Shown here piece after piece: positions 9,053-18,499 of a DNA stretch of 64,000 nt. The notes beneath the pieces were generated by a model. That model worked only from the letters and a program-made list of their open reading frames with translations. It had not been told where the DNA came from and searched no databases. The first letter of the stretch is position 1. Each line of letters begins with the position of its first letter. This stretch comes from Snodgrassella communis (GTDB taxonomy: Bacteria; Pseudomonadota; Gammaproteobacteria; Burkholderiales; Neisseriaceae): NCBI RefSeq assembly GCF_914768045.1, contig NZ_CAJZCD010000002.1, positions 1-64,000 on the forward strand, written 5' to 3'. The translations under genes and the position numbers were made by a program.

Positions 9053-10492
9053 ATGAGTAAAATTGAACAATTACAGCCACAGCCGGTATGGCAGTGGTTC
9101 GCGCGTTTATGTGCTGTACCACGCCCGACTTTTCATGAGCAGGCTGTGCGGGAAATGCTGGTGCAAGCAGCGCAGCAGCGTGGTCTGAAAACGGATGTTG
9201 ATGCGAAAGGTAATCTGCGCATCTGTAAGCCTGCTACGCCGGGTATGGAGAACTGTGTACCGGTGGCCATTCAGGCACATATGGATATGGTGGCGCAGAA
9301 AGGTGCTGATTCGCTGCATGATTTTCTGCATGATCCAATTCAGACCAGAATTGAGGACGGCTGGGTTTGGGCTAACGATACAACGCTGGGTGCTGATAAT
9401 GGTATCGGCTTGGCCATGGGGCTGGCGGTGCTGTTTGCTGATGATGTGGCTCATCCGGAATTAACGCTGATTATTACGGTGGAAGAGGAAATCGGTATGG
9501 GCGGTGCTGAGGCATTGAGCGCAGACTGGTTACAGATGCCGTATCTGATTAATCTGGATACGGAAGAAGCAGGTGAAATTTTTATCGGTTGTGCCGGTGG
9601 TCGTGACGCCAGTCTGACTTTGCCGCTGGACTGGCAGTCTAATCAGGCACCAGCCTGTACGATTCGGGTATCAGGCCTGCGCGGGGGACATTCCGGGATT
9701 GATATTGATAAGAATCATGCTAATGCTAATGTGTTGCTGGCGCGGGTGTTGTCCAGTCTGTATGCACAGAAGCCGTTTGCGCTGGGTTCATGGCAGGGCG
9801 GTGAGTTACGTAATGTGATTACGCGTGAGGCTCAGGCTGTGATTGTGATGGATGAGGCAGCAGCCCGTGCAGCGGTCAAACCGATTGCAGCTGTGATTGC
9901 AGCAGAATGGGCTGAAGAAACGCAACTATGCATTGAGGTGTTACCGGCAGAAAGTTTGTTGCAGGCTGCTACACTGGCATGTACACGGAAAGCACTGGAT
10001 TTACTTGCTGCTGTCCCTAATGGTGTGATGCGCATGAGTGCAGAGTTCACTGGTATTGTGGAAACTTCATCCAATATAGGTGAGGTGACAACCAGTGCAG
10101 AAGGTTTGCAGATAAATTGTCTGATGCGCTCTCTTCTGGAAACGCCAAAAGATGAATTCAGTCTGCGTCTGGCTGCGCTGGCTCGTTTGGCTGGTGCACA
10201 TCTGGATTTAACAGCAGATTTTCCGGGTTGGGCACCGAACGCAGATTCGCCATTGCTTAAGCTAACCAGTGATATGTTTGCCAGACACTATGGTAAACAG
10301 CCACCATTACAGATTATTCATGCTGGTCTGGAATGCGGTATTCTCAGTGGTAAGGCACCACATCTGGATATGGTTTCTTTCGGGCCGACTATTCGTGCGG
10401 CTCATTCGCCCGAAGAGCGGGTAGAGATTGCTGCTGTAGCTGAATGCTGGGCTGTTTTGCTGGATTTGCTGAAATCAATGCCCTCGCGCTAG
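9053..10492 (+). CDS. pepD: Aminoacyl-histidine dipeptidase (cytosolic non-specific dipeptidase, M20 family)
   Basis: PepD is a zinc dipeptidase with broad specificity, including Xaa-His dipeptides, acting in peptide catabolism in the cytoplasm. Metal and catalytic motifs are present: AHMDMV at residues 75-80, LGADNGIG, the catalytic EEEIGMGGA, a DTEE ligand stretch, and the C-terminal HAGLECG. The long lid/dimerisation domain holds GLRGGHSGIDI. Length is 479 residues (E. coli PepD 485). The ATG at 9053 gives the family N-terminus; an in-frame TTG at 9038 adds five residues, and the ribosome site (AGGA) is unusually close to the ATG, so a short extension cannot be excluded. Confidence 0.93.
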   Translation: MSKIEQLQPQPVWQWFARLCAVPRPTFHEQAVREMLVQAAQQRGLKTDVDAKGNLRICKPATPGMENCVPVAIQAHMDMVAQKGADSLHDFLHDPIQTRIEDGWVWANDTTLGADNGIGLAMGLAVLFADDVAHPELTLIITVEEEIGMGGAEALSADWLQMPYLINLDTEEAGEIFIGCAGGRDASLTLPLDWQSNQAPACTIRVSGLRGGHSGIDIDKNHANANVLLARVLSSLYAQKPFALGSWQGGELRNVITREAQAVIVMDEAAARAAVKPIAAVIAAEWAEETQLCIEVLPAESLLQAATLACTRKALDLLAAVPNGVMRMSAEFTGIVETSSNIGEVTTSAEGLQINCLMRSLLETPKDEFSLRLAALARLAGAHLDLTADFPGWAPNADSPLLKLTSDMFARHYGKQPPLQIIHAGLECGILSGKAPHLDMVSFGPTIRAAHSPEERVEIAAVAECWAVLLDLLKSMPSR

Positions 10493-10512
10493 TTATAGGT
10501 GGTTGGGTTCTG

Positions 10513-10546
10513 AAAAGCATGGTGATTCCATGCTTTTGTTATTTTT
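10513..10546 (+). terminator. Rho-independent terminator after pepD
   Basis: A perfect 10-bp stem (AAAAGCATGG / CCATGCTTTT) with a 5-base loop is followed by GTTATTTTT, 20 bases after the pepD stop. Confidence 0.88.
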
Positions 10547-10703
10547 GCTGCTGGTGGTGAAAGGCTGGGCTATAGTAAGATATGGCTGGTTTGTATCGGC
10601 TTTGGTGTTCTGGTTCTGGCTGTTAATTGGTATGAACAGTCTTTTGTTACTATAGTCGGTATTTTTCTGTCAGATAACCCACTGAATCAGGAAGTGAGTT
10701 TTT

Positions 10704-11897
10704 ATGGATGCCCAACAACAAAGCCGTCGTGGTTTTTTACGAGCCAGTGCTGCTTTCGCAGGAGCTGGTTTGTTGCAAGCGTGTGGTAACACCCAGAAGC
10801 AAACTGTACCGACAACGTCTTCCCCAAAAGTACCTGTACAATCAAAGAATAATCTGAATACTATGCGCATTTTTGCCTGTTCTGGTTTTGGAGAAAGTAG
10901 CAGTCGCAGTGAGCTGGCGGCACAACGTTTGGCTGTGGCTGGTTTTGCAGTCAGTAACCAGCAGGCGTGTGTACGCCGCTATCAGCGTTTTGCCGGCAGT
11001 GATGCTGAGCGGGCTGCTGATTTGCAGGATGTGGCCGCTGGTCGTGTACCTGTGCCAAAGGTGCTGATGGGGCTGCGCGGTGGCTATGGCGCGATGCGTA
11101 TTTTGCCGCTGGTTAACTGGTCGGCTCTGGGGGCGCGGATGCGCGAGCAGGGTACTTTACTGTTTGGTTATAGTGATGTGACTGCGGTGCAACTGGCTTT
11201 GCTGGCACAGGGGCAGATGTGCAGTTTTGCCGGACCTATGTTGTATAGTGAATTTGGCAAGCCGCAGATGAGTGAATTTACTACTCGTTCTTTTATTGAT
11301 AATAGTTGCAATCCGGCCATGGTGGTTAGGGTTGCTGCTATGCAGAATTATCAGATTCGAGCCGAAGGGGTTTTATGGGGCGGTAATCTGAGTGTGCTGT
11401 CTGCGTTAGTGGGGTCACCTTATATGCCGCAGGTAAATGGCGGTATTTTGTTTATTGAAGACGTGGGTGAGCAGCCATATCGGATTGAACGTATGCTTCA
11501 GACTTTGTATCTGAGTGGTATTCTCGCACGTCAGCAGGCGATTGTGCTGGGTAATTTCCGTATGGGGTCGATTCGGGATGTGTATGACAGTAGTTATACA
11601 TTCAATTCTGTGGTACAGACTATGGCTCGGTTGACGAAGGTGCCGGTATTAACCGGATTTCCTTTTGGTCATGTTGCGGATAAGGTAACTTTCCCGCTTG
11701 GTGCCCGCGCTAGTTTGCATTCGACCAGTGATGGCGGTTATCAAATTGATTTCAGTGGTTATCCGGTGCTGAATGCTTCTGCACTGGCTTTAAATACTTT
11801 GCTTCCGCAGCCTCCGGCTGTTGAAGGTTTGCTTAATGGTGTAATGGGTGCGCCAGCTAGTGAGAATTCGTCGTCAGAAACAGAAGATGTGATGTAG
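10704..11897 (+). CDS. ldcA: LD-carboxypeptidase (peptidase S66) with Tat-type lipoprotein signal
   Basis: S66 LD-carboxypeptidases remove the terminal D-alanine from tetrapeptide stems of peptidoglycan. The S66 core is visible: LMGLRGGYGA at residues 121-130, then the nucleophile Ser157 in FGYSDVTA, the Glu-containing LFIEDVGEQPYRIERML, and a late FGHVADK with the catalytic His. The N-terminus carries a twin-arginine motif (RRGFLR, residues 8-13), a hydrophobic stretch and a lipobox LLQAC ending at Cys27, so the protein is predicted to be a folded, Tat-exported lipoprotein. That differs from cytoplasmic E. coli LdcA and agrees with the periplasmic neisserial enzyme. Length is 397 residues. 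The ATG at 10704 has AGGAAGTGAG upstream. Confidence 0.9.
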   Translation: MDAQQQSRRGFLRASAAFAGAGLLQACGNTQKQTVPTTSSPKVPVQSKNNLNTMRIFACSGFGESSSRSELAAQRLAVAGFAVSNQQACVRRYQRFAGSDAERAADLQDVAAGRVPVPKVLMGLRGGYGAMRILPLVNWSALGARMREQGTLLFGYSDVTAVQLALLAQGQMCSFAGPMLYSEFGKPQMSEFTTRSFIDNSCNPAMVVRVAAMQNYQIRAEGVLWGGNLSVLSALVGSPYMPQVNGGILFIEDVGEQPYRIERMLQTLYLSGILARQQAIVLGNFRMGSIRDVYDSSYTFNSVVQTMARLTKVPVLTGFPFGHVADKVTFPLGARASLHSTSDGGYQIDFSGYPVLNASALALNTLLPQPPAVEGLLNGVMGAPASENSSSETEDVM

Positions 11898-11937
11898 TGT
11901 GCTCCGTTCAGCAGGGGTGGTGGTATAGCAGCCCGGG

Positions 11938-12387
11938 TTATTCCTGCTGCACCAGCCATTTTAAGACAGTTTGTTTGGTGGCCGGCGCCTGTAGCTGCCT
12001 GATGGTGTAGCGGTTTAGTGAGTGATAAAAAGCCTGCTGTGCCTCGCTGAAGGCTTGTGGCAGATAGCAGAATTCTTTTATGGAGCAGGGTGGCTGCTGG
12101 CAGTTGACTAAGGCGGATGTTTCGGATGAAGCTTGTTCCAGTGCCTGAACGATATCGCCCAGTTTGAGCTGATAGCTGGTGGAGGCCAGTCTGATACCGC
12201 CGTTTCGGCCTTTGAATGAATTAATCCAGCCTGATTGTGCCATAAAATAAACAATTTTTACCAGATGGTTTCTGGATACATTGAGCTGTTTGGCGAGCTC
12301 TTCTACTGTAGAAAGTTTGGACTCTGGCAGGTATTGTAGTGATATTAATACGCGTAAGCCAAGATCGGTAAAGCGGTTTATTTGCAT
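11938..12387 (-). CDS. nsrR: Rrf2-family nitric-oxide-sensing repressor NsrR
   Basis: A 149-residue Rrf2 protein. The N-terminal winged helix (MQINRFTDLGLRVLISLQYL, then VEELAKQLNVSRNHLVKIV) binds DNA. Three cysteines at residues 96, 101 and 107 have the C-x4-C-x5-C spacing of NsrR, which holds an iron-sulfur cluster that nitric oxide destroys. IscR-type spacing is different. It is the gene immediately downstream of hmp on the same strand (85 bases), and an NsrR-like operator lies in the hmp promoter, so it very likely represses hmp and, if co-transcribed, itself. Confidence 0.9.
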   Translation of the reverse strand: MQINRFTDLGLRVLISLQYLPESKLSTVEELAKQLNVSRNHLVKIVYFMAQSGWINSFKGRNGGIRLASTSYQLKLGDIVQALEQASSETSALVNCQQPPCSIKEFCYLPQAFSEAQQAFYHSLNRYTIRQLQAPATKQTVLKWLVQQE

Positions 12388-12472
12388 GGCAGTCTGTCGG
12401 GCAGTTGATAGGACAATTCTGCCCGTTTTCAGCTGCCATGAAAAGTTTTATGTATCAATTGCTGCTGATTGT

Positions 12473-13690
12473 TCAGGCTGCAAGCTGGCAGAATGTGCCT
12501 GTACCAAACAGTTCCATGAAGATTTGATTTTTCGGTATAGACAGGTTAAGCAATGCCTGATACTGGCTATGCATAAATTGTTTGGGGCCACAAATATAAT
12601 AATCGGCATCTGCTGGTAATAAGGTGCTATCCAGCTCGGTGAGTTCTAGCCGGCCGATTTTGTCTGGGGCTAATTGTGTATCCGGATTTTCGCAGGCCAG
12701 ATAGCTGCGCAGATTAGGCATGGTCTGCTGTAATGTGATGATGTGCTGGTGCATGGCCAGTACATTGCTGTTGCGGCAGGCATGAATGAAACTAATCTGT
12801 TGGTATGGATTGTTTTCTGCTGCGAGGGTATTGAGGATGGCGATCATGGGGGTGATGCCTACACCTGCGCTAATCAGTACGGTATTTTTATCCGGATTAT
12901 GTAATAAGAAGGTGCCGGTTGGGTTGGTGACTTCTATTTCGTCGCCAATGTGGTAATGTTCATGCAGGGTGGTAGAAACATAACCTGCATCATGCTGCTG
13001 ATCAGCAGCTTCTTTTTTGACACTGATGCGGAAATGGTCGACATGATTGCTATCGGACAGGGAGTATTGGCGCGGTTGTCTGATACCTAGTTGTGGCACC
13101 AAAACGCGTACGGAAATGTACTGGCCGGGCTGATATTCGGGCAATGGACTGTTGTCTACCGGTTGCAGATAGAATGAGGTAATTTCGCTGCTTTCTTCTC
13201 GTTTATCAACAATTTTGAATTTCTTCCAGCCTTTCCAGCCGCCTTTGGTGCTGTCTTGTTGCTGATAAAGGTTTGCTTCGGCCTGTATGAGAATATCGGC
13301 CAGTTGCTGGTAGGCGGCGCGCCATGCTGCTATCAGTTCGCTGTCCATTGGTACGTTTAATACTTCGCTGATGGAATGGAGCAGGTTGGTGCCAACTATT
13401 GGATATTGCTCTGGCTGTATATTCAGGCTGACATGGCGGTGTGCTATCTGAGTGATGGCGTTGCCCAGATTCTGTAATGTCGTGATGTTTTGTGCGTAAG
13501 CAAGTACGGCACTGGCCAGTGCCTGTGGCTGAGCATCGTTGCGTTGGTTGCCGAGGTTGAATATTTCTTTCAGCTCTGGGTTGTTGCTAAGCATTCTGTT
13601 ATAGAAGTAACGGGTTAGTTCAACGCCATGTTGCTGTAGTGTGGGTATGGTTGCCTGAACCAGTTCGATTTGTCTGGCTGTTAATTGCAT
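12473..13690 (-). CDS. hmp: Flavohaemoglobin, nitric-oxide dioxygenase
   Basis: Hmp oxidises nitric oxide to nitrate using oxygen and NAD(P)H. The N-terminal globin domain (residues about 1-140) has the proximal-histidine segment AHRHVSLNIQPEQYPIVG. The reductase follows: FAD-binding RQYSLS, the NAD-binding GVGITPMIAI and a C-terminal FMELFGTGTF. The ATG at 13690 is chosen, giving 405 residues (E. coli Hmp 396) and the canonical start MQLTARQIELVQATIP with GGGAGA upstream; a longer frame would run into the operator and promoter. It is divergent from lgt and followed by nsrR. Confidence 0.95.
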   Translation of the reverse strand: MQLTARQIELVQATIPTLQQHGVELTRYFYNRMLSNNPELKEIFNLGNQRNDAQPQALASAVLAYAQNITTLQNLGNAITQIAHRHVSLNIQPEQYPIVGTNLLHSISEVLNVPMDSELIAAWRAAYQQLADILIQAEANLYQQQDSTKGGWKGWKKFKIVDKREESSEITSFYLQPVDNSPLPEYQPGQYISVRVLVPQLGIRQPRQYSLSDSNHVDHFRISVKKEAADQQHDAGYVSTTLHEHYHIGDEIEVTNPTGTFLLHNPDKNTVLISAGVGITPMIAILNTLAAENNPYQQISFIHACRNSNVLAMHQHIITLQQTMPNLRSYLACENPDTQLAPDKIGRLELTELDSTLLPADADYYICGPKQFMHSQYQALLNLSIPKNQIFMELFGTGTFCQLAA

Positions 13691-13712
13691 GGTTGGTTCT
13701 CCCGAATAATTT

Positions 13713-13735
13713 AATATGTATATAAAATACATATT
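13713..13735 (-). promoter_or_regulatory. NsrR operator in the hmp promoter
   Basis: A 23-base palindrome has 9-base arms AATATGTAT / ATACATATT around five bases. It fits the published 11-1-11 NsrR pattern (AAGATGCATTT-N-AAATGCATCTT). It lies between the -10 box and the hmp start, over the expected transcription start, an ideal place for repression relieved by nitric oxide. Confidence 0.85.
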
Positions 13736-13737
13736 TG

Positions 13738-13766
13738 ATATTAGACTGCCTGCTACTGGCTGTCAA
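13738..13766 (-). promoter_or_regulatory. Sigma-70 promoter of hmp
   Basis: On the minus strand a perfect TTGACA (13766-13761) is followed by a 17-base spacer and TAATAT (13743-13738). The near-consensus strength suits a promoter held off by the NsrR operator directly downstream. Confidence 0.85.
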
Positions 13767-13971
13767 TGTGTATAGGTCTGTTTGTGAGAATTAATTTTAC
13801 TCTAGTATGTCTTTGGAACAGCAGGGGTGCTGAAAGGGGCGCATAGTTCGGCTAATATGGGTTAAACTGTGAGCTGTTTTGGCTGTAGTGTTTATGGCTG
13901 TGCTGGCTGTTATCTGACGCATATTGCTGCGGTAGATAAGATAATTAAAATATTTGAGGAATGATAAGTTT

Positions 13972-14823
13972 ATGATGATTCATCCGAATTTTGATCCGGT
14001 GCTGGTGCATTTGGGACCGCTGGCGATTCGCTGGTATGCATTGAGTTATATTGTTGGTTTCTGTTTGTTTATCTGGCTGGGACGCAAGCGGATTAAGAGC
14101 GGACAGACGGTTTTTACCAATGAAACGCTGGATGATTTTATTACTTGGGGTGTGCTGGGGGTGATTCTTGGCGGACGTCTGGGTTATGTATTGTTTTATC
14201 AACTGGCTTTTTATCTGAACCACCCGCTGGAAATTCTGAAAGTCTGGCAAGGCGGTATGTCTTTTCATGGCGGTTTTATTGGTGTGCTGGTGGCAATGTG
14301 GTTATTTGCGCGCAAACACGGGATTAAGTTTTGGGCAGTAGCCGATTTTGTGGCGCCATTGGTACCGCTTGGTCTGGCATGTGGCCGTATTGGTAATTTT
14401 ATTAATGGTGAATTATGGGGGCGGGTGACCAATCCAGATGCTTTCTGGGCTATGGGTTTTCCTCATGCACGAGAAAATGATATTGCGCTGGTGATGCAGG
14501 AACCGAACAAATGGTTGCCAGTATGGGAAAAGTTTCAGATGTTGCCGCGCCATCCTTCTCAGCTGTATGAATTTATGCTCGAGGGGGTTGTGTTGTTTGT
14601 GATTATGTGGCTGTTTACTAAAAAGCCACGTCCGCTGGGGCAGGCATCAATGTTGTTTTTGCTGGGCTATGGGGTATTTCGGTTTATTGTTGAGTTTGCG
14701 CGTGAACCTGATGATTTTCTTGGTTTGCTGGCGATGCATATGTCGATGGGACAATGGCTCAGTCTGCCGATGATTGTGATTGGTATGATTGGTTTTATTT
14801 ACGCCGGCAGAAAAGCAAAGTAA
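13972..14823 (+). CDS. lgt: Prolipoprotein diacylglyceryl transferase
   Basis: Lgt is an inner-membrane enzyme that moves diacylglyceryl from phosphatidylglycerol to the lipobox cysteine, the first step of lipoprotein maturation. Seven hydrophobic segments are visible. Family motifs: [12 protein letters not shown] with the essential His, the Lgt signature [18 protein letters not shown], and RHPSQLYE. The ATG at 13972 is taken, with TGAGGA upstream, giving 283 residues; a second ATG follows at 13975. Likely substrates in this window include LdcA and Ape1. Confidence 0.95.
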   Translation: MMIHPNFDPVLVHLGPLAIRWYALSYIVGFCLFIWLGRKRIKSGQTVFTNETLDDFITWGVLGVILGGRLGYVLFYQLAFYLNHPLEILKVWQGGMSFHGGFIGVLVAMWLFARKHGIKFWAVADFVAPLVPLGLACGRIGNFINGELWGRVTNPDAFWAMGFPHARENDIALVMQEPNKWLPVWEKFQMLPRHPSQLYEFMLEGVVLFVIMWLFTKKPRPLGQASMLFLLGYGVFRFIVEFAREPDDFLGLLAMHMSMGQWLSLPMIVIGMIGFIYAGRKAK

Positions 14824-14843
14824 GCGAGGCTGGAGGTATGGTT

Positions 14844-14880
14844 AATGCCGCAATAAATATGTTTTTATTGCGGCATTATT
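14844..14880 (+). terminator. Hairpin between convergent lgt and ftsK
   Basis: A perfect 14-bp stem (14844-14857 with 14864-14877) and 6-base loop lies 20 bases after lgt and 32 before the end of ftsK. The T-tract is weak on both strands (ATTATTATA on plus), but position and stem strength suggest a shared terminator. Confidence 0.65.
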
Positions 14881-14908
14881 ATATGGGCTGCTTCAAAATT
14901 GCTGGGTA

Positions 14909-17272
14909 TTACAGATTGTCTTTTTGCGCCAGAATCCGCCGGCTGCCGCCTAGTTCGGCCGCAGAGACGATGCCGGCAGCTTCGAGTGCTTCCATTAGGT
15001 TGGCGGCACGGTTGTAGCCAATGCGCAAATGGCGCTGTAATGAGGAAATGGAAGTTTTACGCGTTTCCAGTACGAAAGCCACTGCCTGATCGAATAATTC
15101 ATCGCTGTTGGCATTCGGGTTAACTTGATTGACGTTGGTTTGGGCAGCTTCTCCAGACAGTAAACCATCCACATACTGGGTGGGCGCCTGCTGTTTGATG
15201 AAATTAACCACTGCGTGGACTTCTTCATCTGATACAAATGCACCATGCAGACGGGTTGGTTCGGCTTGACCGGGCGGTAAAAACAGCATATCTCCTTTGC
15301 CAAGCAAATTTTCTGCACCCATCTGGTCGAGAATAGTGCGGCTATCGATTTTGCTGGATACCTGAAAGGAAAGCCGCGTGGGGATGTTGGCTTTAATCAG
15401 GCCGGTAATGACGTCGACACTGGGGCGCTGGGTGGCCAGTATCAGGTGAATGCCGGCAGCGCGGGCTTTTTGTGCCAAACGGGCAATCTGTTGTTCTACT
15501 TTTTTGCCCTCAACCATCATTAGGTCTGCCAATTCGTCAATGACTACTACTATGTAAGGCAGTTTATCCAGCGGCTCCGGTTCATCCGGATTGTTACTAA
15601 ATGGGTTGACCAGTGGGGTGGAAGCAGCTTTGGCGGCTGCTACTTTGTCGTTGAAGCCGTTAATGTTGCGCACGCCTACATGCGCCAGCAAGCGGTAGCG
15701 TTTTTCCATTTCGGTAACGCACCAGTTGAGTGCCTGTGCGGCTTCTTTCATGTCGGTGACTACTGGCGCCAGTAGATGCGGAATGCCGTCATATACGCTT
15801 AATTCAAGCATTTTCGGGTCTACCATGATAAAGCGTACTTCATCTGGTTGCGCTTTGTATAAAATTGACAGAATCATGCAGTTGACGCCAACCGATTTAC
15901 CGGAACCGGTAGTGCCGGCAACCAGTAAATGCGGCATTTTGGCCAGACTGGCAATAACAGGTGCACCGGCAATGTCTTTACCCATTGCCATAGTTAATTG
16001 ATCAGTCGCCTCATGGAAGATTTTTGCGCCCAGAATCTCCGCTAGCAGAACGCTCTGACGTTCATTATTGGGGAGCTCAATTCCCATGGTGGTTTTACCG
16101 GCGATGGTTTCGACCACGCGTACACTCTGGACTGAAAGTGAGCGAGCCAGATCTTTATTGAGGTTAACAATCTGGCTGCCTTTGACACCTTGTGCTGGTT
16201 CAATTTCATAGCGGGTAATAACGGGGCCGGTAGTGGCACTGGTCACTTCGACTTCTACACCGAATTCTTTTAATCTGGATTCGATTTGTGCAGCGGTTTG
16301 CTGTAGAAGCTCACTGTTGATGACGGTTGGTTGCTCGGTTGGCTTACTCAGCAGTTCGACATTTGGTAAATGGATAAGACCATTTTCACTTTTTGTGGCT
16401 GTCTGGTTAGGTACCGATGACGATTCGGTTAGATTCTGTGCGATGGTGGGTTCGGTGCGTACGGCTACCGTTTTACGATTGCTGGTAGCAAGTGGTGGAG
16501 GGTCGATATTTTTGGCAGTAATGGTTTTAGCCTGTTTGACCATGTGCCGGACAGTTTTGTTATTGGGCAGTTTGGTTATCAGGCGTTGCGGGCGGCGTAG
16601 CAGTTTGCACCAGAACCATTCACACTGAGCACCAAGTTTTTCGATTAATGTTAACCATGAAACCTGTAATAACAGTGATAAGCCAATCAGTATTAGGAAA
16701 ACGCTGAAGATTAGGCTGCCGCTAAGGCCGAAAAGCTGTTGCAGCAGGCTACCCACTGCTTGCCCAATCAAGCCACCAGCACCAATCGGCAGGGCATTAT
16801 GAAGCATGCTGGCAAATACCAAATTTTCCAGAATGGGGCTGAAAACCAGCAGGATAAATAAACCGGTTAACGCTAACCAGCTGCTGTAGGGTTTGCTGTC
16901 ATCACTGGTATTCAGTGAGCGGGCATTAAGCGGGCGAAAACTCTGATACAGGGCAATGCCGGCAGCGATTATGCTCCACCAGACGGATAGGCCGAAAATG
17001 TAATAACCAATATCAGCTAACCAAGCACCGGTTAAGCCAGCCAGATTATGCGGTTTGTTAATCTGGATAATGCCACGAGACCAAGCTGGGTCTGCCATAT
17101 TGAAGCTAACGAGAGACAATATGGTAAACAGGGTAATCATGAGCGCCAGAAGCCAGAAAATGTCGTTAATCAGGTTCATTAACCATGGCTGTTTTGGTTT
17201 GCTGACTTTCTGCGACTTGATTTTTTGTGGCGACTGTTTACGGGGGACAGATTTTTTTCGTGTGGTGGTCAT
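14909..17272 (-). CDS. ftsK: DNA translocase FtsK
   Basis: FtsK sits at the division septum, pumps chromosome ends across it and activates XerCD recombination at dif. Layout: basic N-terminus, four to five membrane segments within residues 30-225, a short linker, then the motor with Walker [10 protein letters not shown] near residue 452 and a Walker B region [12 protein letters not shown]. The C-terminal gamma winged helix, which reads KOPS DNA sites, is present from about residue 725 ([20 protein letters not shown]). At 787 residues the linker is far shorter than in E. coli (1329), as in many other bacteria. It is followed by lgt in convergent orientation. Confidence 0.96.
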   Translation of the reverse strand: MTTTRKKSVPRKQSPQKIKSQKVSKPKQPWLMNLINDIFWLLALMITLFTILSLVSFNMADPAWSRGIIQINKPHNLAGLTGAWLADIGYYIFGLSVWWSIIAAGIALYQSFRPLNARSLNTSDDSKPYSSWLALTGLFILLVFSPILENLVFASMLHNALPIGAGGLIGQAVGSLLQQLFGLSGSLIFSVFLILIGLSLLLQVSWLTLIEKLGAQCEWFWCKLLRRPQRLITKLPNNKTVRHMVKQAKTITAKNIDPPPLATSNRKTVAVRTEPTIAQNLTESSSVPNQTATKSENGLIHLPNVELLSKPTEQPTVINSELLQQTAAQIESRLKEFGVEVEVTSATTGPVITRYEIEPAQGVKGSQIVNLNKDLARSLSVQSVRVVETIAGKTTMGIELPNNERQSVLLAEILGAKIFHEATDQLTMAMGKDIAGAPVIASLAKMPHLLVAGTTGSGKSVGVNCMILSILYKAQPDEVRFIMVDPKMLELSVYDGIPHLLAPVVTDMKEAAQALNWCVTEMEKRYRLLAHVGVRNINGFNDKVAAAKAASTPLVNPFSNNPDEPEPLDKLPYIVVVIDELADLMMVEGKKVEQQIARLAQKARAAGIHLILATQRPSVDVITGLIKANIPTRLSFQVSSKIDSRTILDQMGAENLLGKGDMLFLPPGQAEPTRLHGAFVSDEEVHAVVNFIKQQAPTQYVDGLLSGEAAQTNVNQVNPNANSDELFDQAVAFVLETRKTSISSLQRHLRIGYNRAANLMEALEAAGIVSAAELGGSRRILAQKDNL

Positions 17273-17383
17273 AAATCTTGCGGCTGAATTGGTATTCTTA
17301 TCTGAAATTAACCGGTTATTATAAGGTCTGTTGGGCGTTATGGCTGATATTGATAACAGAATTTAACGGTTTTTTGCGGATAG

Positions 17384-18499
17384 TCAAGCCCAGTAACCAC
17401 AGCCGAGAATGCGTGCACCGGCTGCTCCTGTAGCATGATGGGTAGCTACTGGCTGGCGCTGATACCAGCATGCGGCCAGCCAAGCAAAGGCTGCGGCTTC
17501 AACCTGCTGTGCCGGTAGTTGTAGTGTGTCCGTACGGTGCAGAGTAATTCTGTACTTTTCGAGCAGTTGCGCCATTGTTTGCATTAAGAGCCGGTTTTGA
17601 CTTCCGCCACCGCAGACATAGACGCTATGGGTAGCAGGCGCAGCATTTATGATGGCGTTTACTGCCGTTTGTGCGGTTAGTTCGAGTAGGGTACGTAGAA
17701 CATCAGCAGGATTTTCCTGTCCGGTGAGATATTGGTTGAGCCAAGTGAGGCTGAACAAATCACGACCGGTACTTTTGGGATAGGGCTGGCTGAAATAGCT
17801 ATGGCTGAGCATGGCTTGTAACAGTGGCTCAATTATCTGCCCCTTACTGGCTAGCGTACCATGGTAATCAAATTCCTGCTGCCAGTTATGCTGTACCCAT
17901 GCATCCATAAGCATATTGGCCGGTCCGGTATCAAAACCGAAAGCCGGCTGTTGTGGCTGGAGTACGCTGATATTGGCAATGCCCCCCAGATTCAATACCA
18001 CGCGACAATACTTTTCACTGGCAAAAACAGCCTGATGAAAAGCCGGCACTAATGGTGCTCCCTGACCACCTGCGGCCAGATCGCGACTGCGAAAGTCTCC
18101 TATGGTGGTAATGCCGGTAAGCTCAGCCAGTAATGCCCAGTCCATTAATTGAATACTGTAATGCTGTTTTGGTGCATGTCGAATGGTTTGCCCATGACAA
18201 CCTAAAGCCGTAACCGCCTGAGTTTCGATTCTGGCTTCGCTGAGTACGGCACTGACTGCCTGTGCATTGAGATGAGCCAGTTCCTGTGCCAGTACGGCAG
18301 CCTGCGCCAGCTCATTATGCGCCGGAGTTTGCAGTGCCAGCAGCTGTTGTTTCAGTGGTTCAGGATAGGCAATAAATGCCTGCGCACACACGTCAAGCCA
18401 TTGCGTACCTGCTATTCTGGCCAGTACTGCATCAATACCATCCATGCTGGTGCCTGACATCAGACCAATATAGTATTGGAAAGATTGCATGCTGTTCAT
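17384..18499 (-). CDS. anmK: Anhydro-N-acetylmuramic acid kinase
   Basis: AnmK phosphorylates and opens 1,6-anhydro-MurNAc, feeding recycled cell-wall sugar back toward UDP-GlcNAc. The ATP-site signature IGLMSGTSMDGIDAVL begins at residue 11; DFRSRDLAAGGQGAPLVP and a late VCGGGSQNRLLM support the family. It is 371 residues long. The start codon ATG at 18499 shares its A with the stop of xthA (TGATG), so the two genes are translationally coupled; an in-frame ATG at 18490 is an alternative. Confidence 0.94.
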   Translation of the reverse strand: MNSMQSFQYYIGLMSGTSMDGIDAVLARIAGTQWLDVCAQAFIAYPEPLKQQLLALQTPAHNELAQAAVLAQELAHLNAQAVSAVLSEARIETQAVTALGCHGQTIRHAPKQHYSIQLMDWALLAELTGITTIGDFRSRDLAAGGQGAPLVPAFHQAVFASEKYCRVVLNLGGIANISVLQPQQPAFGFDTGPANMLMDAWVQHNWQQEFDYHGTLASKGQIIEPLLQAMLSHSYFSQPYPKSTGRDLFSLTWLNQYLTGQENPADVLRTLLELTAQTAVNAIINAAPATHSVYVCGGGSQNRLLMQTMAQLLEKYRITLHRTDTLQLPAQQVEAAAFAWLAACWYQRQPVATHHATGAAGARILGCGYWA

